A DNA stretch of 44,035 bases from Neoroseomonas soli (GTDB lineage Bacteria; Pseudomonadota; Alphaproteobacteria; Acetobacterales; Acetobacteraceae), in contig NZ_JAAEDM010000039.1 in assembly GCF_018129065.1 (NCBI RefSeq), positions 1 through 44,035 of the forward strand. Direction: 5' to 3'. Numbering within the stretch: the first letter of the stretch is position 1; every line of letters starts with the position of its first letter. This document shows, one piece after another, positions 9,407 through 17,329 of this stretch. Position numbers and translations under genes: made by a program. Under the pieces are notes generated by a model. The model made no database searches, was not told the origin of the DNA, and worked only from the letters and a program-made list of their open reading frames with translations.

Positions 9407-10646
9407 TCCGCAGCGCCTCCACCGGGTCGGTCTTCGCCGCGCGCCAGGAGGGATACAGCGTCGCCAGCAGCGACAGCACCAGGCCCATGCCCACCACCTG
9501 CGCCACCTCGTTGTAGTCGAGGATCGCGGGCAGCCGCGTGAGGAAATAGACCTCGGGACTGAACAATTCGGTCCCGCTCAGCGACTGCAGCGCCTGGCGG
9601 ATGCTCTCGATGTTCCAGCAGAAGACCAGGCCAATCAGGAAGCCGGTCAGCGTTCCGATCACGCCGACGGATGCGCCGCAGAGCAGGAAGATCCGCATCA
9701 CCGCCCCGCGCGTCGCGCCCATGGTGCGCAGGATGGCGATGTCCCTGCCCTTGTCCTTCACCATCATGATCAGCGAGGACACGATGTTGAAGGCGGCGAC
9801 GACGATGATCAGCGTCAGGATCAGGAACATCACGTTCCGCTCGACCTGCACCGCGTTGAAGAAGGACGAATTGGCGTCCTGCCAGGACAGCACCTGCACG
9901 GGGCTGCCTGCCTTCTCGCGGATCTCCCGCATGATGCCGCGCACCCGCGTGGGGTCCTGGACGAAGACCTCGATCTGCGTCGCCGCGTCGCGCTGCTGGA
10001 AGAAGAGCTGCGCGGCCTGCAACGGCAGGAAGACGAAGGTGCTGTCGTATTCGTTCATGCCGACTTCGAAGAGCGCGGCGATGCGATAGGCCCGCACCCG
10101 CGGCACCGTGCCGAAGACCGTGGTGCGCCCCTGCGGGGAGACAAGCGAGACCGTGTCCCCCACCGTCACCCGCAGCCGGCTCGCGAGCCGCGTGCCGATG
10201 ATGATGGCGTCCTCGCCCTGGAAATCCGCAAGGTTCCCCCAGCGCACGCCGTCCGCGACGATGCGCTTCGCCCGCAGGTCCTCCGGCCGGATGCCGCGCG
10301 CGAGCCCGCCCGAGGCGCCACCGGACTCGGAGGTGATGAGCACCTGCCCCTCGACGATCGGCGTCGCCGAGACGATGCCCTGGATGCCGCGGATGCGTTG
10401 GGTGACGGCGTCGAAGTCGCGGAAGGGCCCCTCGGCGGAATAGACGCCGATATGCCCGTTCAGACCGAGGATCCGGCTCAGCAGTTCCTGCCGGAAGCCG
10501 TTCATCACGCTGGTCACGATGATGAGCGTGGCGACGCCGAGCGCGATGCCGACCAGCGAGAAGATCGCGATGACCGACACGAACCGCTCGCCCTTTCGGG
10601 CGCGCAGGTAGCGGAAGGCGACGGCGCGCTCGAAGGGGTTGAACAT
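9399..10646 (-). CDS. lolC: Lipoprotein-releasing ABC transporter permease (LolC/E type)
   Basis: This is the inner-membrane partner of LolD. The 415 residues begin [22 protein letters not shown], typical of LolC/LolE, with TM1 at about 22-48 ([22 protein letters not shown]). A large periplasmic domain follows (about 50-270). Three C-terminal helices follow in the FtsX domain ([34 protein letters not shown] and [22 protein letters not shown]). Only one permease gene is present, as is common in alphaproteobacteria where a single LolC/E hybrid (LolF) forms a homodimer; that is inferred. The longer frame reaching 10955 only shadows proS; ATG 10646 is 8 bases after the proS stop. Confidence 0.93.
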
Positions 10647-10654
10647 GCGGCCGC

Positions 10655-11971
10655 TCAGGCCCCGCGAATCTTGGCGATGGCGTCCTCGAGCGAGACCTCC
10701 GCCCGCTCGCCGGTGGCGCGCCGCTTCAGTTCGACCTTGCCGGCTGCCGCCCCGCGCGGGCCGATGATGGCCTGCCAGGGGAAGCCCATCAGGTCGGCGT
10801 CGGCGAACTTCTCGCCGGCGCGCGCCGGGCGGTCGTCGTAGACCGCCTCGTCGCCGAGCCGGGCATAGAGGTCCTCGCACATCGCGTCCGTCGCCGCGTC
10901 GCCGGGGCGCAGGTTGAGGATCGCAGCCGCCCAGGGCGCCACCGCGTCGGGCCACTTGATGCCGGCCTCGTCGTGGTTCGCCTCGATCAGCGCACCGACC
11001 AGGCGGGAGACACCGATGCCGTAGGACCCCATCTCCGGGATCACCGGTGCGCCGTCCTGGCCCGCGACGGACAGGCCCATCGCGGCGCTGTACCTGGTGC
11101 CGAAGTAGAAGATGTGGCCGACCTCGATGCCCCTGCCCTCGCGGCGGCGGTCCGCCGGCACCGCTTCCCAGGCGGCGGCGTCATGCATCTCGTCGGTGGC
11201 GGCATAGGTGGAGGTGACGCGGTCGAAGAAGGCCTTCAGCCCTTCAATGTCGTCGGAGGAGACGTCGGCTCCCGCCCAATCCGTCGTCTCATAGGCCGCG
11301 TCGTAGAACACGCCGCTCTCGCCGGTGTCGGCGAGGATGATGAACTCGTGGGAGAGGTCGCCGCCGATCGGGCCGGTATCCGCCCGCATCGGCACCGCCG
11401 TCAGCCCCATGCGCTGGAAGGTCCGCAGATAGGCGAGGAACATCTGCCGGTAGGAATGCTGCGCGCCTTCCTGGCTGACGTCGAAGGAATAGGCGTCCTT
11501 CATCAGGAACTCGCGGCCGCGCATCACGCCGAAGCGGGGGCGCACCTCGTCGCGGAACTTCCACTGGATGTGGTAGAGGTTGCGCGGCAGGTCGCGATAG
11601 GACTTCGCGAACTGCTTGAAGATGTCGGTGACCATCTCCTCGTTGGTCGGGCCGAACAGCATCTCGCGCTCGTGCCGGTCACGGATGCGCAGCATCTCCT
11701 TGCCGTAGTCGTCGTAGCGACCGGACTCGCGCCACAGTTCCGCCGGCTGGATCGTCGGCATCAGGATCTCCTGCGCGCCGGCGCGGTCCTGTTCCTCGCG
11801 CACGATCTGCTCGACCTTGCGCAGCACGCGCAGCCCGGCGGGCAGCCAGGCGTAGATGCCGGCCGAGGTCTGCCGGATCAGCCCGGCGCGCAGCATCAGC
11901 CGGTGGGAGGCGATCTGCGCCTCGGCGGGGGTTTCCTTGAGCGTCGGCAGGAAAGCGCGAGAGAGGCGCAC
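10655..11971 (-). CDS. proS: Prolyl-tRNA synthetase (short form, no editing insert)
   Basis: It charges tRNA-Pro in the cytoplasm. The 438 residues show class II motif 2 ([25 protein letters not shown]) and motif 3 ([17 protein letters not shown]), followed by an anticodon-binding domain. Motif 2 runs directly to [15 protein letters not shown] and [17 protein letters not shown], without the INS editing domain of the E. coli enzyme (572 residues); this is normal for alphaproteobacteria. The start is GTG 11971, chosen because AAAGGA sits just upstream and [18 protein letters not shown] is the family N-terminus; the frame extending to 13192 is fortuitous. It heads proS-lolCE-lolD. Confidence 0.95.
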   Translation of the reverse strand: MRLSRAFLPTLKETPAEAQIASHRLMLRAGLIRQTSAGIYAWLPAGLRVLRKVEQIVREEQDRAGAQEILMPTIQPAELWRESGRYDDYGKEMLRIRDRHEREMLFGPTNEEMVTDIFKQFAKSYRDLPRNLYHIQWKFRDEVRPRFGVMRGREFLMKDAYSFDVSQEGAQHSYRQMFLAYLRTFQRMGLTAVPMRADTGPIGGDLSHEFIILADTGESGVFYDAAYETTDWAGADVSSDDIEGLKAFFDRVTSTYAATDEMHDAAAWEAVPADRRREGRGIEVGHIFYFGTRYSAAMGLSVAGQDGAPVIPEMGSYGIGVSRLVGALIEANHDEAGIKWPDAVAPWAAAILNLRPGDAATDAMCEDLYARLGDEAVYDDRPARAGEKFADADLMGFPWQAIIGPRGAAAGKVELKRRATGERAEVSLEDAIAKIRGA

Positions 11972-12108
11972 GGTCAGTCCTTTACGGCGGGAATCGCGGG
12001 CGAACCTACCGGCGTAGGGCGCGGGCCGGAAGGGGCGATGGCCGAAGCGCAGCGACGATCGATGCCATCCGCCAAAACCCTTCGGGACGACATTTTCGTA
12101 CGCCGAAG

Positions 12109-12130
12109 GAGGAAAATGCATAATTTCCTC
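12109..12130. repeat. Inverted repeat in the proS leader
   Basis: GAGGAAA and TTTCCTC are separated by ATGCATAA. It could be an operator-like site or RNA hairpin upstream of proS. On the plus strand it includes AAGGAGG (12106-12112) followed by ATG (12116) and a six-residue frame MHNFLL ending at 12136. Confidence 0.4.
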
Positions 12131-12154
12131 TTGTGAGCCCATAGGGGCCGACAT

Positions 12155-12188
12155 AAAAAAAGGGGCCGCGCCCGGAAGGTCGCGGCCC
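12155..12188 (-). terminator. Intrinsic terminator of the candidate sRNA
   Basis: The minus strand has GGGCCGCG, a 10-base loop, CGCGGCCC, one more C and then TTTTTTT: an 8-bp GC stem directly before a seven-T run. Confidence 0.8.
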
Positions 12189-12244
12189 AAGTTTAGGGAG
12201 GAAACGCCAGTCACACGGCAGGAAGAGAACCAACCTCTTCCTGA
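12155..12244 (-). ncRNA. Candidate trans-acting small RNA with CCUCCC loop
   Basis: Read on the minus strand, the predicted transcript begins near 12244 with a perfect 9-bp hairpin CAGGAAGAG-GTTGGTT-CTCTTCCTG (12243-12219). An unpaired stretch of about 30 bases contains TTTCCTCCCTAAAC (12204-12191), complementary to Shine-Dalgarno sequences. It ends in an intrinsic terminator, stem GGGCCGCG/CGCGGCCC (12188-12163) followed by seven T (12161-12155). A promoter (12250-12278) is correctly placed for a start at the first hairpin. 5' hairpin, single-stranded anti-SD seed and Rho-independent terminator is the standard layout of regulatory sRNAs, including alphaproteobacterial CUCCUCCC-type RNAs. I cannot assign it to a named family. 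Confidence 0.6.
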
Positions 12245-12249
12245 GGCCA

Positions 12250-12278
12250 AGGATGGCCGGCCGGGGCATGGCGAACAA
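12250..12278 (-). promoter_or_regulatory. Candidate promoter of the sRNA
   Basis: On the minus strand: -35 TTGTTC (12278-12273), a 17-base spacer, and -10 CATCCT (12255-12250). The predicted start at about 12244 coincides with the first base of the 5' hairpin. The -10 match is modest. Confidence 0.4.
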
Positions 12279-12302
12279 CGGAATTCAGGGCGGCGAGCGC
12301 CG

Positions 12303-12328
12303 AAAAAAGCGGCGTCCAGCCGCCTTTT
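12303..12328 (-). terminator. Intrinsic terminator after DUF1467
   Basis: The minus strand reads GCGGC-TGGAC-GCCGC-TTTTTT, with AAAA just before the stem extending the pairing. It lies about 45 bases after the DUF1467 stop codon and would insulate the sRNA from that transcript. Confidence 0.75.
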
Positions 12329-12372
12329 GTCCGGGCGGCGAGCAGATTGTATTTCCGCTGCCTGTTTCGTGG

Positions 12373-12636
12373 TCAGTTCTGCGGCAGCGCCCATGGGCCG
12401 GTGCGGAAGGAGAGCCACTCGCTTCCCACCAGGTACCAGATGACCACCCAGATCACCGCGGTCAGCACCGTGGTGCCGAGCAGCTTCCAGCCCAGATTCG
12501 CCGCGACCGGCGTGCCGCGCCAGCCGCCTGCCCCGGGATCTCCCTCGGGATCGGGCCGCGTGCCGATCGGCAGGATGCAGAACAGGGCCGTCCACCACAC
12601 CAGCAGGAAGACGATGACTCCGGTGAAGACTGACAT
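12373..12636 (-). CDS. DUF1467 family small membrane protein
   Basis: The 87-residue protein has two predicted membrane helices (about 4-23, [20 protein letters not shown], and about 50-72, [20 protein letters not shown]). They are joined by a short polar loop with a [17 protein letters not shown] motif and RGTPVAANL, both characteristic of DUF1467. Function is unknown. The family is conserved in alphaproteobacteria next to proS, lolC and rnj, as here. ATG 12636 was chosen because the helix-first sequence [10 protein letters not shown] is the family start; longer upstream frames are low-complexity. Its own terminator follows at 12303-12328. Regulation cannot be seen. Confidence 0.85.
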   Translation of the reverse strand: MSVFTGVIVFLLVWWTALFCILPIGTRPDPEGDPGAGGWRGTPVAANLGWKLLGTTVLTAVIWVVIWYLVGSEWLSFRTGPWALPQN

Positions 12637-12714
12637 GCGATATCCTTGGTCTCCGGCAGCCGGCGCTGCCAGGGGGGCGGCAGGCCGGTTCGGGCTGCCG
12701 CCGGAGGGGAATCG

Positions 12715-12885
12715 GTGAAATCGCTGCGCGTGGCAACGGCCCGGCGTCCGGGACGACCGATTCTCGCCGTGGTCCTGGCGGTGATCGGGCACCTCGGCCC
12801 CGCCCATGCCTCGGGCCGGGCCGACGAGACCCAGCCCGGCCAGGCACGACTCCACGACCCGGCCACGTCCCCGGACGGCCGGTGA
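12715..12885 (+). CDS. Putative small exported peptide, 56 aa
   Basis: I do not recognise this one. GTG 12715 is preceded by GGAGGGG (12703-12709) with 5-base spacing. The product starts with a basic N-region and a hydrophobic stretch ([18 protein letters not shown]) ending in an AHA-like signal peptidase site at about residue 32. A short polar tail of about 24 residues ([20 protein letters not shown]) follows. It diverges from DUF1467 (79-bp gap). Its stop overlaps the start of the next small frame as GTGA. In such GC-rich DNA a chance frame is possible; the ribosome site and signal peptide argue moderately for reality. Confidence 0.4.
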   Translation: MKSLRVATARRPGRPILAVVLAVIGHLGPAHASGRADETQPGQARLHDPATSPDGR

Positions 12886-13016
12886 GCGACGAAGTCCCCG
12901 CGCGAAAGCCCGGCGGGGCCTCCGCCCACGAGGCATGCGAGGCCGCACTCTCGCGCGGTGAGGAATGGCCCGGCCTGCCGGTGGTGGACCTTCCGCTCGG
13001 CAATGGCGGGCGCTGA
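12882..13016 (+). CDS. Putative 44-aa hypothetical protein
   Basis: The GTG start overlaps the TGA of the preceding small frame (GTGA), implying translational coupling if both are real. The sequence is polar and acidic ([20 protein letters not shown]) with one cysteine and no membrane segment. I recognise no family. It ends 24 bases before the stop of the convergent Sel1 lipoprotein gene. Support is only positional. Confidence 0.3.
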   Translation: MSDEVPARKPGGASAHEACEAALSRGEEWPGLPVVDLPLGNGGR

Positions 13017-13040
13017 GCGCACGGCGGCAACGGCGCGGGA

Positions 13041-13970
13041 TCAGCCGCCGGCCAGTCGCTCCCGCAACCGATCGATCGCGGCCGGCCCATAGGGCGGCTC
13101 GGGCGAGACGCCCTCCCGCCGCGCGAATTCCGCCAGGGCCGCACGGGTCGCCGGGCCGTCACGGCCATCGACCGCCCCCGGCCAGCCGCCACGGACCATC
13201 AGCCCGGATTGGACGAAGCGCACCAGCGGGCGGTCCACGGTGGCGACGGGCCCCTGCGCCGTCTCGCCGCCGACACGGGCCGCCGCCGCCCGGGCGGCGG
13301 CCGGAGGAACGCGGGGCTGCAGCGCCTCCCGGTAGCGGCGGGCCGGGGTCACGCCTCGCCGCTCGGCGATGGAGAGTCGCGCGAGGGCCTCGGCCTCGTC
13401 GCGCGCGGTGCCCTCGCCGACGATCTGCATCAGCGCGAGGGCGTATTGCGCCTCGGGGTGCCCTCGCTCGGCCGCGCGCTGGAACCAGACGGCGGCCCAG
13501 GCGGGTTCGCGCCGCGTGCCCTCCCCCGCCTCGAGCAGCCGGGCGAGGCGGTATTGCGCCTCCTTGTTGCCCTGCTGCGCGGCGCGGTGCAGCCAGGGCA
13601 GCGCCGCTGCCGCATCCCGCCCGCCATCGGGACGATAGAGGTGTCCCGCAGCGACCATCATCTGCGCATCCGGATCGCCGAGATTGGCGGCAGCCTCGAT
13701 CAGCCTCGCGGCGCCGTCCGGATCCCCCGCGGCGCCCCGTCGCGGTGGGTTGAGGGCACGCAGGCCGTCCCGGTAAAGCCGCGCCGCCTCCCGCCGCTCG
13801 GCGGCCGTCGGCGCGGGCGGGGCGGCGCTCGGCACATCCGCGGAGGTCTGCAGCAGCGCACAGGCCGAGAGCAGCGAGAGCGCGACCGCCAGCACCCCGC
13901 GCGCCAGACCATGGCGGCGCGGCCAGCCTCCTCGACGCGCGGCTCCTCGTGCCTCCGATCCGCTCGGCAT
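13041..13970 (-). CDS. Sel1-repeat lipoprotein with peptidoglycan-binding domain
   Basis: The 309 residues begin with a twin-basic region and hydrophobic helix ending in the lipobox LSAC (Cys37), so it is a predicted lipoprotein. Residues about 55-215 contain Sel1-like repeats ([50 protein letters not shown]), helical hairpins that mediate protein contacts. The C-terminus (about 245-305) resembles PG_binding_1 ([33 protein letters not shown]). The architecture suggests an envelope scaffold anchored in a membrane and touching the wall; the specific role is unknown. It follows rnj on the same strand after 154 bp. The start MPSG gives a long N-region of about 22 residues; no better start is visible. 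Confidence 0.8.
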   Translation of the reverse strand: MPSGSEARGAARRGGWPRRHGLARGVLAVALSLLSACALLQTSADVPSAAPPAPTAAERREAARLYRDGLRALNPPRRGAAGDPDGAARLIEAAANLGDPDAQMMVAAGHLYRPDGGRDAAAALPWLHRAAQQGNKEAQYRLARLLEAGEGTRREPAWAAVWFQRAAERGHPEAQYALALMQIVGEGTARDEAEALARLSIAERRGVTPARRYREALQPRVPPAAARAAAARVGGETAQGPVATVDRPLVRFVQSGLMVRGGWPGAVDGRDGPATRAALAEFARREGVSPEPPYGPAAIDRLRERLAGG

Positions 13971-14124
13971 GGCGCGAGCCTAGAGCAGACGCCGTCCGGG
14001 CGAAATCACGGATCGGGTGTGGAGGCTGCCCAGGACAGCGGCGCAGACCGGTCGCCGCGAGCCGCTGCGAACCGAAGCCGCTCCGCCGTCGCCGCAGCGG
14101 CCGGGTGCGTTGATCCCCCTGCGG

Positions 14125-15771
14125 CTATACGCGCAGGAGGTGGATCTCGACCGTCGGCCGCTTGCGAAGTCGCCGCCCGACCGCCTTGCGCAGCGCGCTG
14201 CGCGCGGCTTCGCGCAACTGGTCGTCCTCCCGCCGCAGGGCGGCGGGCAATTCGCCCATGGCCCGGCGGAGGTCGGCGGCGATCATCGCCGGTTCCGGGT
14301 CCCCGGTCTCGAACAGGCCGGGGGCGGAAATCTGCGGGTCCGCCAGCACCTTCCCCTGCCCGTCCACGGCGAGCGAAGCCATCACCACGCCGTTGAACAT
14401 CATCCGCCGGCGGGCGGCGATGACGCTCCCGTCCATCGGCAGCAGCCGGTCCCCATCCACCGCCAGGCGCCCGGCGGGCACGCCCTCCACCACCTCCGGC
14501 CGGTTACCGGACAGGCGCAGCACGTCGCCATCCTCGATCAGGAAGGGGACCGCGCCGCAGCCGGTGGCGAGCGCGCCGTGTTCCTGCATGTGCCGCCATT
14601 CGCCGTGCACCGGCACCGAATAGCGCGGCTTGACCAGGGCATAGAGGCGCCTGAGCTCGTCCCGCGCCGGATGGCCGGAGACATGGACCATGTGGTCCTC
14701 ATCCGTCATCACCCGGCAGCCGCGGCGTACCAGCCCGTCCTGGATGCGCTGGATGGCGCGCTCGTTCCCCGGGATGCGGCGGGAGGAGAAGATCACCGTG
14801 TCCCCTTCCCCCAGCGCGATGTTGGGGTGCGTGTCCTCGGCGATCTTGGCCATGGCGGAGCGCGGCTCGCCCTGGCTTCCGGTGCAGATCAGCAGGATCT
14901 CGTCGTCGGGCAGGAAGCCGGCTTCCTCCTCCGGCACGAAGGGAGGGATCGACTTGAGGTAGCCGCAGTCGCGCGCCGCCTGCTCGATGTTGCGCAGCGA
15001 ACGACCGAACAGCGACACCTGCCGCCCCGCCGCCCGCCCGGCCAGTGCGATGGATTCCAGCCGCGCGACATTGGAGGCAAAGCCGGTCACGGCGATGCGC
15101 CCCTTCATGCCGCGGATCAGTGCGGCCAGGTTGCGGCGCACTTCGGCCTCGCTGCCCGAATGGCCTTCCACCATGGCGTTGGTGGAATCGCAGACCATGG
15201 CGAGCACGCCCTCCTCGCCCAGCGCGGCAAAGGCCGCCTCGTCCGTCCGCGGGCCGATCAGCGGGTCGGGGTCGAGCTTCCAGTCGCCGGTATGCAGCAC
15301 CGTGCCGTGCCGCGTGCGCAGCACCAGCGCCTGGGATTCCGGCACGGAGTGCGCAACCGGCAGGTATTGGAGGTCGAAGGGCCCAAGCGTGAAGCGCGCG
15401 CGCGGCTGCGTCACGACAAGGGGCACTTCCTGCACCATCCCGGCTTCGGTCAGCTTGCGCGTCAGCACCGCCGCGGCGAAGGGCGTGGCGTGGACGGGGC
15501 AGCGGAACTGGCGCCAGAGATGCACCACGGCGCCGATGTGGTCCTCATGCGCATGGGTGATCACCAGCCCGACCAGCCGGTCGCGGCGCTCCGCCAGCCA
15601 GGCCGGGTCGGGGACCATGACATCCACTTCCGGGTTGTCATGCCCGGCGAAGCCGATGCCGCAATCGACCGCGAGCAGCGCGCCGTCGCAGCGATAGACG
15701 TTGAGGTTCATGCCGATCTCGCCGGTCCCGCCCAGCGGGAGGAAGGCAAGGTCGCCGGAGACGGCGTTCAT
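14125..15771 (-). CDS. rnj: Ribonuclease J
   Basis: RNase J is a metallo-beta-lactamase/beta-CASP nuclease with 5'-3' exo- and endonuclease activity in RNA decay and rRNA maturation. The 548 residues contain FLPLGGTGEIGMN at the start and the zinc motif THAHEDHIG (H73, H75, D77, H78). They also contain GHSGSEAEVRR, the beta-CASP segment GFASNVARLESI, TGSQGEPRSAMAKIA, VHVSGHPARDELRRLYALVKP and SVPVHGEWRHMQEH. Length agrees with the family (550-560). ATG 15771 is the family start and lies 5 bases after the coaX stop, so birA-coaX-rnj are co-transcribed. The frame continues upstream by chance. Confidence 0.95.
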   Translation of the reverse strand: MNAVSGDLAFLPLGGTGEIGMNLNVYRCDGALLAVDCGIGFAGHDNPEVDVMVPDPAWLAERRDRLVGLVITHAHEDHIGAVVHLWRQFRCPVHATPFAAAVLTRKLTEAGMVQEVPLVVTQPRARFTLGPFDLQYLPVAHSVPESQALVLRTRHGTVLHTGDWKLDPDPLIGPRTDEAAFAALGEEGVLAMVCDSTNAMVEGHSGSEAEVRRNLAALIRGMKGRIAVTGFASNVARLESIALAGRAAGRQVSLFGRSLRNIEQAARDCGYLKSIPPFVPEEEAGFLPDDEILLICTGSQGEPRSAMAKIAEDTHPNIALGEGDTVIFSSRRIPGNERAIQRIQDGLVRRGCRVMTDEDHMVHVSGHPARDELRRLYALVKPRYSVPVHGEWRHMQEHGALATGCGAVPFLIEDGDVLRLSGNRPEVVEGVPAGRLAVDGDRLLPMDGSVIAARRRMMFNGVVMASLAVDGQGKVLADPQISAPGLFETGDPEPAMIAADLRRAMGELPAALRREDDQLREAARSALRKAVGRRLRKRPTVEIHLLRV

Positions 15772-15776
15772 CGTTG

Positions 15777-16595
15777 TCAGTCGGAATCCGATCGGAGGGG
15801 GTCGCGCAAGGCGCTGTGGTGGAAAACGGGTGTCGGGTTGCGGTCGGAAAGGAGGCGCAGGCCTTCCAGCGTGATGTCGGGGTCGGTCTTCTCGATGACA
15901 AGGGTGCCTTCGGCGAAGAGCGGCGCCAGCCCGCCGGTGGCGATGACCTTCAGCGGCTTGCCGTACTCGGCATTGATGCGGGCGACAAGGCCTTCGATCA
16001 GCCCGACATAGCCCCAGAAGATGCCGGACTGCATGGCAGGCACGGTGGAGCGGCCGATCACCACCTGCGGCCGGCCGATGCCGATGCGCGGCAGGCGGGC
16101 GGCGGCCTGGTGCAGCGCCTCGATGGAAAGGTTGATGCCCGGGGCGATGACGCCGCCGAGATAGGCGCCGTCGGCATCCACCACGTCGAAGGTGGTGGCG
16201 GTGCCGAAGTCGATCACCACCAGCGGGCCGCCGTAGTAGACATGGCCGGCAAGCGCGTTCAGCAGGCGGTCGGCGCCGACCTCGTTCGGCTGGTCGACCT
16301 TGATCTCGAAGCCCCAGTTCAGCGGGGCGCGGGCAATCAGGGGCTCGGTGTCGAACCAGTCGCGGCACACGCGGCGCAGGTTGTAGAGCGCGGCCGGGAC
16401 GACCGTGCCGATGACGCAGCGCGTGATGCTGTTGGCGTCGATCCTGGCGTGCTGGAACAGCGACAGCAGCCACACCGCGTATTCGTCCGAGGTGCGGTCG
16501 GCGCGCGTCGCGATGCGCCATCGGCCACGCCATTCCTTCCCGTCATGGACGGCGAAGACGACGTTGGTGTTGCCGGCGTCGATGGCGAGCAGCAT
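15777..16595 (-). CDS. coaX: Type III pantothenate kinase
   Basis: It phosphorylates pantothenate in the first step of coenzyme A synthesis. The 272 residues carry the N-terminal phosphate motif IDAGNTN (catalytic D6), the pantothenate-site [12 protein letters not shown], the second phosphate motif [14 protein letters not shown], and [17 protein letters not shown]. These are ASKHA-fold type III features: no P-loop, potassium-dependent, unlike CoaA. ATG 16595 is followed by the canonical [11 protein letters not shown]. It sits between birA (2-base gap) and rnj (5-base gap), a conserved alphaproteobacterial trio. Confidence 0.95.
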   Translation of the reverse strand: MLLAIDAGNTNVVFAVHDGKEWRGRWRIATRADRTSDEYAVWLLSLFQHARIDANSITRCVIGTVVPAALYNLRRVCRDWFDTEPLIARAPLNWGFEIKVDQPNEVGADRLLNALAGHVYYGGPLVVIDFGTATTFDVVDADGAYLGGVIAPGINLSIEALHQAAARLPRIGIGRPQVVIGRSTVPAMQSGIFWGYVGLIEGLVARINAEYGKPLKVIATGGLAPLFAEGTLVIEKTDPDITLEGLRLLSDRNPTPVFHHSALRDPLRSDSD

Positions 16596-16597
16596 GG

Positions 16598-17329
16598 TCA
16601 GGCGACCTCTCCCGAGGCGATGGCGTGCACGCGGCCGCCGGTGGTGAGCAGCAGGCTGCCATCCTCCGCCAGCCCGGCGAAGCGGCCGGCGATCTCCGCC
16701 CCATGGCGGCGGACGGCGAGATGGGTGTCGGGCGCCGGTCCGCGGGCGAGCCAGGCGGCACGGATGGCGCCGAAGCCTTCGGCCAGGCGCTGGGCGCGGC
16801 GGCGGTCGAGCGCGGCCAGCAGGGAGCGCGCGAATTCCTCCGGCGGCGGCGGCGCGATCCCTGCATCCGCCAGGCAAGCCGTGGCGCGGCCGGGCACTTC
16901 CGGCGCGTGGGCGAGGTTCACGCCGATACCGAGGCAAAGCCAGGCGATGCCGCCGCGATCACCGGCGACGACCTCGGCCAGGATGCCGGCGGCCTTGGCG
17001 CCGCCCAGCATCAGGTCGTTCGGCCATTTCAGGGCCAGCGACGCGGGGTCCGGCAGCAGTGGCGCGACCGCATCCGCCAGCGCGACGGCCGCGAGCAGCC
17101 CCCATTGCGGCGCATGGCGGAGCGGTTCCGTCGGGCGCAGCAGCACCGAGAGATGCAGGTTGCCCGCGCGGCTTTCCCACGCCCGCCCCTGCGTGCCGCG
17201 CCCCGCGGTCTGGCGGCGCGCGAGCACGGCGAGGCCTTCCGGCTCGCCGGCCCCGGCGAGTTGCGCCACCAGGTCCGAGGTGCTTGGCAGCGCCTCGTGG
17301 ATGCGCAGACGGAAGCGGTCCGGCGTCAC
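16598..17329 (-). CDS. birA: Biotin--[acetyl-CoA-carboxylase] ligase
   Basis: It activates biotin to biotinyl-AMP and attaches it to carboxylase carrier lysines. The 243 residues contain the adenylate-binding loop [13 protein letters not shown] (39-51), [10 protein letters not shown], the lysine motif LKWPNDLML (K101), GILAEVV and [10 protein letters not shown]. There is no N-terminal helix-turn-helix (E. coli BirA has 321 residues), so this is the monofunctional ligase without repressor activity. The GTG start at 17329 overlaps the nuoN stop as GTGA, so it is translationally coupled to the complex I operon. Confidence 0.94.
   Translation of the reverse strand: MTPDRFRLRIHEALPSTSDLVAQLAGAGEPEGLAVLARRQTAGRGTQGRAWESRAGNLHLSVLLRPTEPLRHAPQWGLLAAVALADAVAPLLPDPASLALKWPNDLMLGGAKAAGILAEVVAGDRGGIAWLCLGIGVNLAHAPEVPGRATACLADAGIAPPPPEEFARSLLAALDRRRAQRLAEGFGAIRAAWLARGPAPDTHLAVRRHGAEIAGRFAGLAEDGSLLLTTGGRVHAIASGEVA

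Larger units (their letters stand above)
11972..12372 (-). other. 401-bp non-coding interval proS-DUF1467
   Basis: No protein gene is supportable here. The interval holds, in minus-strand order, an intrinsic terminator for DUF1467 (12303-12328), a candidate sRNA promoter (12250-12278), a candidate sRNA body (about 12155-12244), a 7-bp inverted repeat (12109-12130) and the proS leader. Open frames across it lack ribosome sites and family features. Confidence 0.7.

Noticed and set aside
10655..13192. 845-residue frame extending proS upstream
   Set aside because: The extension crosses two intrinsic terminators and DUF1467 and has no family similarity; the GTG at 11971 has a ribosome site and the canonical N-terminus.
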